A stretch of 39,109 nt of DNA, from positions 1 through 39,109 of the forward strand of contig JANOXC010000100.1 of assembly GCA_031418215.1 (NCBI GenBank). The letters run 5' to 3'. A program made the translations under genes and the position numbers. Each line of letters opens with the position of its first letter. The stretch's first letter is position 1. This DNA comes from JANOXC01 sp031418215 (GTDB taxonomy: Bacteria; Bacteroidota; Bacteroidia; AKYH767-A; OLB10). The notes below the pieces were generated by a model that saw only the letters and a program-made list of their open reading frames with translations, was not told the DNA's origin and made no database searches. Shown here piece after piece: positions 1-6,267 of this stretch.

Positions 1-1052
1 TTCATATTCATGGCCACATAGGTATAGCCATAGGTATCGAGAAACTTACTATTGTAATTATTGTTGAATGTTGAATCAGCTTGTAAATCAAGCAATGTTT
101 TTACGGATGCATAACCGGACGCATCCATGTTCTGGGATTTAAAATCCAGGAAAGTAGAAGCCGCATCACGGTTTATCTTATATATAATTTTTTCAGGAAG
201 CGCCTGCTCAAAATAGTTATGACTGTTTTTTGTCCAATGATTTGGTTTCTTAATCAATGTTATTGATTGGCCCGTTTCCCATTTTTCAACTTTATACATT
301 CCCAATCCATTTTGAAAGGCTGGATCAAATCCATAATTCTGATCATTAAATTGAATCGCCCAATTTTGCAAAGCAGTGTCAGTTGAAATTTTTTCTGCAT
401 TGTTGTCCAACTCATCGTATCCAAAATGTGACAATACATCTTGATGATCATAAAATTTACGCTGCATAATTGGAAAATCACTCCAGAAGGCGACGTTCTG
501 TATATAAGGTTCACGCATTATAACCGTAAATTTCTTGTCATTAGAAATATCGGGTATTATATCCTTTACGTTTCCCCAATAAGGTTTGGCAGAGGGATTT
601 TGCACCAATGGACACTTATTTGCCTTCACAGTAAATATGATATCCTCAACTGTCAATTTTGAATGGTCGGCCCAAAGGGGTTCATCTCGTAATTCATAGG
701 TAAACTCAAGCCCATCCCTGGAAATAGCAGGCAATGCTTTACATAAGGCGGCCCGTAAACCGGGATTATGCAAATCTGTTTGCACCAGGGTCATTTGCGT
801 ATACAGAAGTATTTCAGCTCTGATAGCAGTATTTCCGTTAGTGGGGTGAAGGTTGTCCGGCTCAGCTATCGTATGAACAATTACTACATTATTTTTTGAC
901 CAGGAGGAATTCCAATTAGATGCATCCTCAAAATGAAAGTAGAAAATGGAATCGCCTGCTGTACTATTAAGAGCTGCATTATTTTTCTTGTTCTGACAAC
1001 CAGCACCAAACAGTGCCAGCAACAATATCGAAATTGCAATATTTTTTTTCAT
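1..1052 (-). CDS. ABC transporter substrate-binding lipoprotein (SBP_bac_5 type), partial
   Basis: The reverse strand is open from the ATG at 1052 to the window edge, giving about 350 residues with the C-terminus missing. The N-terminus is a lipoprotein signal (MKKNIAISILLLALFGAGC) with the lipidated Cys at residue 19. The mature part resembles DppA/OppA/NikA-type periplasmic solute receptors: an early segment reading HTIAEPDNLHPTNG, then 'LEFTYELRDEPLWADHSKLT' followed by VEDIIFT, which is the typical '(W)xDG..(L)TAxDVxxT' region of SBP_bac_5. By family it should bind peptides or similar solutes for an ABC importer. No permease or ATPase gene is visible here because the window ends, so the substrate is unknown. 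A TATATTTG promoter element lies just upstream on the same strand (1077 to 1070). Confidence 0.8.
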   Translation of the reverse strand, partial: MKKNIAISILLLALFGAGCQNKKNNAALNSTAGDSIFYFHFEDASNWNSSWSKNNVVIVHTIAEPDNLHPTNGNTAIRAEILLYTQMTLVQTDLHNPGLRAALCKALPAISRDGLEFTYELRDEPLWADHSKLTVEDIIFTVKANKCPLVQNPSAKPYWGNVKDIIPDISNDKKFTVIMREPYIQNVAFWSDFPIMQRKFYDHQDVLSHFGYDELDNNAEKISTDTALQNWAIQFNDQNYGFDPAFQNGLGMYKVEKWETGQSITLIKKPNHWTKNSHNYFEQALPEKIIYKINRDAASTFLDFKSQNMDASGYASVKTLLDLQADSTFNNNYNSKFLDTYGYTYVAMNM

Positions 1053-1069
1053 TGAATTGGTTAGGTTCA

Positions 1070-1077
1070 CAAATATA
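1070..1077 (-). promoter_or_regulatory. Candidate -7 promoter element of the substrate-binding protein gene
   Basis: CAAATATA on the plus strand is TATATTTG on the minus strand, which fits the Bacteroidota TAnnTTTG element. It is 18 bp upstream of the ATG at 1052. No clear -33 TTG is seen at the usual spacing. Confidence 0.4.
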
Positions 1078-1227
1078 ATAGAGACAATGTAATTGGGACT
1101 AGCAGGATTGTGAGCCCATTTAAGGAAGGGCTGATTTAATGTTTGATGAATTATTTACCAAAAGGAAGTGGATCTGATTTTGTTTAACAAAGCAATAGTT
1201 ATACATTTGCCGCCCGTTCTTGACTTG

Positions 1228-1316
1228 GGTGAGGTGCCTGAGAGGCCGAAAGGAACAGTTTGCTAAACTGTCGTACGGGGAAACTTGTACCGTGGGTTCG
1301 AATCCCACCCTCACCG
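1228..1316 (+). tRNA. tRNA-Ser (anticodon GCT)
   Basis: The acceptor stem GGTGAGG (1228-1234) pairs with CCTCACC (1309-1315), followed by the G discriminator typical of tRNA-Ser. The anticodon arm is CAGTTTGCTAAACTG with anticodon GCT. A long variable arm (TCGTACGGGGAAACTTGTACCG region) and the T-arm loop GGTTCGAATCC are present. It is a class II tRNA of 89 nt and CCA is not encoded. It is the first of three tRNAs on this strand. Confidence 0.97.
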
Positions 1317-1409
1317 CATCTCTTCGCCGTTAGGCCTTTAAGTTCTTACCATCTTGATTTAAATGGTTATTCCGGATAGCCAGTTTGTTTAAATAATAAC
1401 CCTATTGTT

Positions 1410-1460
1410 CGGGGTGTACAAAGCCGGTATCGCGTCCCGATTGAGAATCGGGAAGGTCGT
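1410..1460 (+). pseudogene. Broken tRNA-Pro copy (relic)
   Basis: The segment begins TTCGGGGTGTA and contains GGTATCGCGTC and GAAGGTCGT in the same order and spacing as the intact tRNA-Pro about 104 bp downstream. The anticodon arm is replaced by a perfect hairpin, TCCCGATT-GAG-AATCGGGA (1435-1453). After GGTCGT the T-arm and the 3' acceptor strand are missing, so no cloverleaf can close. It is best read as a decayed tandem duplicate of the tRNA-Pro. Whether it is transcribed with the cluster cannot be seen. Confidence 0.75.
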
Positions 1461-1513
1461 TGATGTAGATTAAGTTTAGTTCTTATAGAAATATTGATAC
1501 CATTTGTTTAGTT

Positions 1514-1587
1514 CGGGGTGTAGCGTAGCCCGGTATCGCGTCTGCTTTGGGAGCAGAAGGTCGTCAGTTCGAATCTGGCCACCCCGA
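1514..1587 (+). tRNA. tRNA-Pro (anticodon TGG)
   Basis: The acceptor stem CGGGGTG (1514-1520) pairs with CACCCCG (1580-1586), with discriminator A at 1587. The anticodon arm CTGCTTTGGGAGCAG has anticodon TGG. The T-arm reads CAGTTCGAATCTG. Length is 74 nt without an encoded CCA. Confidence 0.97.
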
Positions 1588-1593
1588 CATTTT

Positions 1594-1662
1594 AAAATGC
1601 AGAATTAAGAATGCAGAATGCAGAATTTGAAATGCCATTCTTTATTCTGAATTCTGCATTTT
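1594..1662. repeat. Long imperfect palindrome built from GCAGAAT units
   Basis: The left arm (1594-1620) starts AAAATGCAGAATT and the right arm (1636-1662) is its reverse complement at 24 of 27 positions, around a 15-nt loop. The left side is itself a run of the short unit GCAGAAT. It sits between tRNA-Pro and tRNA-Arg and could fold into a stable RNA hairpin or be a small dispersed repeat. No gene is seen in it. Confidence 0.7.
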
Positions 1663-1688
1663 GCTTTTAAAAAGGTTGAGAAACAGTC

Positions 1689-1723
1689 GATTTTCAATTT
1701 TCAATCTTCAATTTTTCAATTTT
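1689..1723. repeat. Short direct repeats of TTTTCAAT
   Basis: Four near-copies of TTTTCAAT/TCTTCAAT occur in tandem just upstream of tRNA-Arg. It looks like simple-sequence slippage DNA with no visible function. Confidence 0.6.
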
Positions 1724-1725
1724 TT

Positions 1726-1799
1726 GGTCCCGTAGCTCAATTGGATAGAGCAACTGCCTTCTAAGCAGTAGGTTACGCGTTCGAATCGCGTCGGGACCA
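1726..1799 (+). tRNA. tRNA-Arg (anticodon TCT)
   Basis: The acceptor stem GGTCCCG (1726-1732) pairs with CGGGACC (1792-1798), with discriminator A. The anticodon arm CTGCCTTCTAAGCAG has anticodon TCT. The D-arm (GCTCAATTGGATAGAGC) and T-arm (GCGTTCGAATCGC) are regular. Length is 74 nt and CCA is not encoded. It is the last tRNA of the cluster. Confidence 0.97.
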
Positions 1800-1976
1800 C
1801 TTTTCGAAGTGTTTTTTATCTTTCAAAGTCATTTTTAAAAGGAATATTGACGCTGATTTTTATTTGATTTTGGAGTTATTAACAATCCACCTCTAAGTGT
1901 TGAAAAGTATAGTGTTATTGGGGTTTTTACACGTCTTGATTGCCTTATTTTTAGATGCAAGGGGCAAGCTGTTTCT

Positions 1977-1984
1977 TACCTTTG
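1977..1984 (+). promoter_or_regulatory. Candidate -7 promoter element of the MBL hydrolase / parAB run
   Basis: TACCTTTG fits TAnnTTTG and lies 22 bp upstream of the ATG at 2007. No convincing -33 TTG is present. If real, it would drive the plus-strand run beginning with the MBL-fold gene. Confidence 0.45.
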
Positions 1985-2006
1985 CAAGCTTTCTTCGAAT
2001 AACCTT

Positions 2007-2687
2007 ATGAATATTACTTATTACGGTCATTCTTGCTTCAATGTAGCTGTGAATTCTAAGAATTTGCTCTTTGATCCTTTCATTAAGAGTAATGAACTGG
2101 CTAAACATGTTGACCTTAACAAAGTTGAGGCTGACTATATCTTAATATCACACGGGCATTTTGATCATATAGCTGATGCCATATTTATAGCCAAGCGAAC
2201 TGGGGCAATGGTGATCTGTTCGTGGGAAATTCATGAGTGGTTGAATAAACAAGGAATAAAAAATACGCATCCAATGAATATTGGCGGCAAATGGAAGTTT
2301 GAATTCGGAAATGTTAAATGTGTAGTAGCACAGCATTCAAGCGGTTTACCGGATGGTTCCTACGGGGGTAGTGCCATGGGGTTTATTGTGGAATCAACAC
2401 AAGGTAATTTCTATTATTCAGGTGATACAGCATTGACCTATGACATGAAGCTAATCGGGGAGTATCGTAAGGTAGACTTTGCATTTCTCTGTATTGGTGA
2501 TAATTTTACGATGAGTGTGGATAATGCCATTATCGCTGCGGATTTTATTCGTTGTGAGCGTATCATTGGAATGCATTATGATACTTATGAATATATAAAG
2601 ATCAATAAAAAAGAGGCAGTTGAGAAATTCCACGACAGTGGGAAGGAATTGGTTTTAATTCCTATCGGCGCAACAATAGCAACATAA
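2007..2687 (+). CDS. Metal-dependent hydrolase, metallo-beta-lactamase fold (UPF0173 type)
   Basis: This 226-residue protein has the metal-binding HxHxDH motif at residues 49-54 (HGHFDH), preceded by the typical 'DYILISHGHFDH'. It starts MNITYYGHSCF, the usual opening of the UPF0173/YtkL family ('i.wlGHs.f'), and has later 'YYSGDTALTYDMKLIG' and 'IGMHYDTYE' segments that supply further metal ligands. Length matches the family (about 226). The physiological substrate of the family is not established. It precedes parA by 28 bp on the same strand, so it may be the first gene of that operon. No signal peptide is seen, so it should be cytoplasmic. Confidence 0.9.
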   Translation: MNITYYGHSCFNVAVNSKNLLFDPFIKSNELAKHVDLNKVEADYILISHGHFDHIADAIFIAKRTGAMVICSWEIHEWLNKQGIKNTHPMNIGGKWKFEFGNVKCVVAQHSSGLPDGSYGGSAMGFIVESTQGNFYYSGDTALTYDMKLIGEYRKVDFAFLCIGDNFTMSVDNAIIAADFIRCERIIGMHYDTYEYIKINKKEAVEKFHDSGKELVLIPIGATIAT

Positions 2688-2715
2688 TTTAACAGTTTAA
2701 AGACAATATAGCATC

Positions 2716-3552
2716 ATGGCAAAAATAATAGCAATAGCAAATCAAAAAGGCGGAGTAGGCAAGACCACTACGGCAATCAACCTATCAGCAAGCCTGGCTG
2801 TATTGGAGTATAAAACATTACTTGTGGATGCCGATCCGCAAGCCAACTCAACATCAGGCGTTGGTTTTGATCCGCGTACAGTGAAGACGAGTGTTTATGA
2901 ATGTATCATCAATGAGGTGTCGCCAAGAGATATTATCCTCGAAACGAAAACACCAAATCTTTATTTACTTCCTTCACATATAGATCTTGTTGGTGCTGAA
3001 ATAGAAATGATTCAACTTCCGAGAAGGGAGCATATGATGAAGCAGGTTTTGGAAACAATTAAAGATGATTTTGATTTTATCATTATAGATTGTTCTCCTT
3101 CATTGGGTTTGATTACCATCAACGCACTGACTGCTGCCGACTCTGTTATTATTCCTGTGCAGTGTGAATATTTCGCTTTGGAAGGATTGGGGAAATTGCT
3201 TAACACAGTGAAAATTGTTCAAACACGTCTTAATACTGATTTAGAGATTGAAGGTATTTTGCTTACGATGTATGATACCCGCCTTCGTTTAAGCAATCAA
3301 GTTGTGGAAGAAGTAAAAACACACTTTCAGGATATGGTCTTTGATACGATAATTCAACGGAATACAAAGTTGGGAGAGGCGCCAAGTTTTGGAGAGACTA
3401 TCATTATGCATGATGCAGCAAGCAAAGGTGCTGTAAATTACCTGAATCTTGCACGCGAGATCTTGCAGAAATACAACATGACAAAAATGCCCGCTGCAGA
3501 AAAAGTATTAACAGAGCGTGTATTGGATAAATTAAGAGTAAGCGAAAATTAA
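2716..3552 (+). CDS. parA: Chromosome partitioning ATPase ParA/Soj
   Basis: This 278-residue protein opens with the deviant Walker A motif KGGVGKTT at residues 11-18, as in ParA/MinD ATPases. It continues with 'LLVDADPQANST' (Walker A' / switch region) and the Walker B segment 'FIIIDCSPSLG'. ParA dimers bind DNA non-specifically and move ParB-parS complexes to segregate the replicated origin. It is somewhat longer than Soj (about 253) because of a C-terminal tail of about 25 residues. It is followed 27 bp later by parB, the canonical pair. No origin-type plasmid features are near it, and the neighbours are core genes, so this is the chromosomal system. Confidence 0.96.
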   Translation: MAKIIAIANQKGGVGKTTTAINLSASLAVLEYKTLLVDADPQANSTSGVGFDPRTVKTSVYECIINEVSPRDIILETKTPNLYLLPSHIDLVGAEIEMIQLPRREHMMKQVLETIKDDFDFIIIDCSPSLGLITINALTAADSVIIPVQCEYFALEGLGKLLNTVKIVQTRLNTDLEIEGILLTMYDTRLRLSNQVVEEVKTHFQDMVFDTIIQRNTKLGEAPSFGETIIMHDAASKGAVNYLNLAREILQKYNMTKMPAAEKVLTERVLDKLRVSEN

Positions 3553-3579
3553 TTCCTGACCAGTTCATATATAATAAAC

Positions 3580-4473
3580 ATGACAATAAAAAGAAGCGCC
3601 CTTGGAAGAGGATTAAGTGCATTGCTGGATGATTCACCTGTTGAAACTAATCAGGAACCTATTACTGGCTCATCCGTGCTTTCCGGGAATATTTCTACTG
3701 TTAAGCTTACGCAAATTGAAATCAATCCTTTTCAACCTCGAGTAGAATTCAATGAAGTTGCTTTAAAGGAACTTGCCGAGTCTATTCGTCAGCAAGGCAT
3801 CATTCAGCCCATCACAGTTCGTAAAATGGGATATGAGCGTTACCAGATTATCAGTGGAGAACGACGTGTACGTGCATCAAAGCTGGCAGGATTGGAAAGC
3901 ATACCTGCTTATATCAGGATTGCTAATGATCAGGCAATGCTGGAAATGGCATTGGTTGAAAATATACAACGTGAAAATCTAAATGCTTTAGAAGTAGCAA
4001 TCAGTTATCACCGACTGATGGAAGAGTGTCATATTTCTCAGGAAGTTTTGGCAGAAAAAGTTGGCAAGGACAGAACTACAGTTACCAATTATTTGAGATT
4101 GTTAAAATTGCCTCCGCAAATTCAATTTGCAATAAGAGATAATACCATTACAATGGGTCATGCGCGAGCTATTATTGCAGTGAATGATATCTCTATGCAA
4201 TTAAAAATATTTAAGGATATTATATCACAGGATCTTTCAGTAAGAAGGGTAGAAGAACTGGTAAGAGAATCAGCACCTGTAAAAACAAAAAGAGAAGGTA
4301 AACATAAGAAATCTGTTGATGTTGAAATAAAAAATATTCAGGAAAGGTTAGCCGGTAGATTTGAAACAAAAACAGAGATTAAGCATAAGAGTAATGGAAG
4401 TGGTCAGTTGGTTTTTTCCTATTACTCACAGGATGATTTAAACCGTTTGTTGGAATTGCTGGAGATTGATTAA
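3580..4473 (+). CDS. parB: Chromosome partitioning protein ParB/Spo0J
   Basis: This 297-residue protein begins with 'ALGRGLSALLDD', the N-terminal motif of chromosomal ParB that contacts ParA. The ParB/Srx CTPase domain follows, with 'NPFQPR' (about 49-54) and the GERRVRAS motif at 93-100 that binds CTP. A helix-turn-helix (about 152-176, 'SQEVLAEKVGKDRTTVTNYL') reads parS. The C-terminal dimerisation part ends 'YSQDDLNRLLELLE'. By family it spreads from parS sites and recruits SMC. I found no perfect parS-like palindrome (TGTTnCACGTGnAACA) in this window, so its site is probably elsewhere. It lies between parA and a DUF5683 gene 10 bp downstream, which suggests one operon. Confidence 0.96.
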   Translation: MTIKRSALGRGLSALLDDSPVETNQEPITGSSVLSGNISTVKLTQIEINPFQPRVEFNEVALKELAESIRQQGIIQPITVRKMGYERYQIISGERRVRASKLAGLESIPAYIRIANDQAMLEMALVENIQRENLNALEVAISYHRLMEECHISQEVLAEKVGKDRTTVTNYLRLLKLPPQIQFAIRDNTITMGHARAIIAVNDISMQLKIFKDIISQDLSVRRVEELVRESAPVKTKREGKHKKSVDVEIKNIQERLAGRFETKTEIKHKSNGSGQLVFSYYSQDDLNRLLELLEID

Positions 4474-4483
4474 TATTTAACTG

Positions 4484-4999
4484 GTGAGCGTCACAAGATT
4501 TATATTAATACTTTTTTGTTTTAAAAGTTTTTCGCTGTCTGCGCAAATAGACAGCGTATTTCATTCGCCAAGGAAAGCAACTATTTATTCAGCAGTGTTG
4601 CCCGGGCTTGGACAAGCTTATAATAAAAAATACTGGAAAATTCCGATTATATATGCCGGACTCGCTACTTGTGTTTATTTTTATCAATACAATAAAAAGG
4701 AATACAATAAAGTCAACAATGCAATTATAGCGCGTCTGGATACTGATTCAACTACCATTGACAATACCTATCCTGATCCCCCATATACTGATGCGTATTT
4801 ACAGGATCAAAAAACTTACTTTCGAAAAAACAAAGAACTTTCTGCAGTTATTGGTGTTTTGATATATATAGCCAATATCATAGATGCAGACGTAGATGCG
4901 CACATGATGTATTTTAATGTAGATGATAACCTCAGTTTATTGGTTTCCCCATCAATGACATTTAACAGGCCGGGATTGTCACTGTGCTTAAATTTCTGA
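4484..4999 (+). CDS. DUF5683 membrane/secreted protein
   Basis: This 171-residue protein has a GTG start 10 bp after parB. Residues 1-20 form a signal peptide (MSVTRFILILFCFKSFSLSA, cut near Ala20). The core 'SAVLPGLGQAYNKKYWKIP' followed by a hydrophobic helix is the hallmark of DUF5683, where the P-G-L-G-Q-xY-N segment is conserved. A second hydrophobic helix lies near 'LSAVIGVLIYIANIIDADVDAHM'. The family is common in Bacteroidota and often sits between parB and dapB, as here (dapB starts 4 bp later). Its function is not known to me; position suggests only co-expression. Confidence 0.85.
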   Translation: MSVTRFILILFCFKSFSLSAQIDSVFHSPRKATIYSAVLPGLGQAYNKKYWKIPIIYAGLATCVYFYQYNKKEYNKVNNAIIARLDTDSTTIDNTYPDPPYTDAYLQDQKTYFRKNKELSAVIGVLIYIANIIDADVDAHMMYFNVDDNLSLLVSPSMTFNRPGLSLCLNF

Positions 5000-5003
5000 T
5001 GCT

Positions 5004-5729
5004 ATGACTGCGTTAAAAATAGCTTTGCTTGGATACGGTAAAATGGGTAAGGAGGTTGAATCCATTGCCCTTGAAAGGGGACATTCAATATTCTGCAAAA
5101 TTGACAACAATGCCAATGAATCCGAAATACAATTAATGCGTCAATGTGATGTAGCAATTGAATTCAGCAGACCTGAAAGCGTTATTGATAATATTAAACT
5201 TTGTTTTGAAATTAATTTGCCAATTATTATCGGAACTACAGGTTGGTATGAAATGCTCGATGAAATAGCTGTCTTGTGCAGTAAGAAAAATCAAGCCATG
5301 TTATATGCAAGCAACTTTAGTATTGGCGTTAATTTATTTTTTGAATTAAACCGAAATCTCGCCAGATTAATGGATCATCGCAAGGAATATGAAGTGTCTA
5401 TCATTGAAGTTCATCATCTTGCAAAGCTTGATAAGCCAAGCGGTACGGCAATTTCGCTTGCAAATCAGATTTTAGCTGAGCAGCAAGAGAAGAAAAATTG
5501 GGTTTTAGATAGTTCTTCACCATCAGCTTTAGAAATAAATATTGAATCATTAAGAAAAGATGCGGTAATTGGCGATCACACCGTTAAATACCAATCAGTA
5601 ATTGATGAAATATCAATAGAACATAAAGCTTTCAGTAGAAAAGGATTTGCTGAAGGAGCAGTACTTGCTGCGGAATTTATTGTGAATAAAAAAGGTGTTT
5701 TTACAATGAAAGATTTGCTGGGTTTTTAA
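5004..5729 (+). CDS. dapB: 4-hydroxy-tetrahydrodipicolinate reductase
   Basis: DapB reduces hydroxy-tetrahydrodipicolinate with NAD(P)H in the diaminopimelate/lysine pathway, which supplies peptidoglycan cross-link residues. The Rossmann motif GYGKMG is at residues 10-15. The catalytic region EVHHLAKLDKPSGTA carries the general-acid His (137/138) and the Lys at 144 that binds substrate. Length (241) is normal for Bacteroidota. It starts 4 bp after the DUF5683 gene, so it is translated from the same message. It ends the plus-strand run; the next gene is convergent, so the signal peptidase gene often found next in related genomes is absent here. Confidence 0.96.
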   Translation: MTALKIALLGYGKMGKEVESIALERGHSIFCKIDNNANESEIQLMRQCDVAIEFSRPESVIDNIKLCFEINLPIIIGTTGWYEMLDEIAVLCSKKNQAMLYASNFSIGVNLFFELNRNLARLMDHRKEYEVSIIEVHHLAKLDKPSGTAISLANQILAEQQEKKNWVLDSSSPSALEINIESLRKDAVIGDHTVKYQSVIDEISIEHKAFSRKGFAEGAVLAAEFIVNKKGVFTMKDLLGF

Positions 5730-5747
5730 AGCAATTTAACCAGGTAT

Positions 5748-6164
5748 TTATTCCTTTATGGAAAAAGAGATGATGGGTAATTTTTGTTCCACCCCTTTAT
5801 CATCCTTATAAGTGGCATTCTTTAAAATGATGGCATCTTTCGGTTGCATTGTATTAATTGCTTTTCTGGCAAGAATAGGAATACCGCCATTGCCTGTACC
5901 AAATTCTTTCGTTTGAAATGGATTCATTGTAATCATGGTAAAGTTAAAGCTGTACAAATGATATCCTTTTAAATCATCGCAGATTATCTGAAGGGGCAAA
6001 CTATCAGCCCAAGTTTTTGCCTGTTCTAATGTTAACTTCATTGAAATGCTGCTATCAGCCGGCAGGTGACATTTCTTGATGGTTTTAACAGTGGTTTTTT
6101 GTCCAAAAGAAAGCTGGAAGGAGCCTAAAAGGCAAATAACCAATAGATAGTGATGTGATTTCAT
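5748..6164 (-). CDS. Small secreted protein resembling the GldM C-terminal domain
   Basis: This 138-residue protein has a clear signal peptide (MKSHHYLLVICLLGSFQLSFGQ, cut near 22). The mature part contains 'YSFNFTMITMNPFQTKEFGT', then 'GNGGIPILARKAINTMQPKD', then an ending of the type 'G..QKLPIISFSI'. This layout is like the last domain of the gliding/T9SS protein GldM ('...kLk.Gd.ivi.dI.v...G....lP.i.f.i'). That match is from memory of the family, not a search. It is far too short to be GldM. It is divergent from the hybrid kinase and may share its control region. Otherwise its function is unknown. Confidence 0.6.
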   Translation of the reverse strand: MKSHHYLLVICLLGSFQLSFGQKTTVKTIKKCHLPADSSISMKLTLEQAKTWADSLPLQIICDDLKGYHLYSFNFTMITMNPFQTKEFGTGNGGIPILARKAINTMQPKDAIILKNATYKDDKGVEQKLPIISFSIKE

Positions 6165-6186
6165 GGTGCAAAAATGAGTATTTAAG

Positions 6187-6200
6187 ATTGAATATTCAAT
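6187..6200. promoter_or_regulatory. 14-bp perfect palindrome in the divergent intergenic region
   Basis: ATTGAATATTCAAT is a perfect palindrome between the divergent starts at 6164 and 6268. A second inverted repeat, ACTCTTT (6212-6218) and AAAGAGT (6235-6241), lies beside it. Position and symmetry fit an operator for a dimeric regulator, but AT-rich DNA makes chance palindromes common. Confidence 0.35.
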
Positions 6201-6267
6201 GCGCTATTGTAACTCTTTAAAGGTGATTACGTTGAAAGAGTAACACAAAACAAGCTTTTACTACTTT

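Noticed and set aside
441..662. Plus-strand ORF at 441-662
   Set aside because: It is antisense to the substrate-binding protein gene, which has a lipoprotein signal and an open frame over 1 kb.
1410..1482. The relic read as a functional tRNA-Leu (GAG)
   Set aside because: A 7-nt loop with GAG can be drawn, but no T-arm and no 3' acceptor strand pairing with CGGGGTG exist downstream.
3580..5729. parS sites near parB
   Set aside because: No TGTTnCACGTGnAACA-like palindrome was seen by eye in this region; CACGTG-containing sites elsewhere (for example in sucC near 17880) lack the flanking arms.
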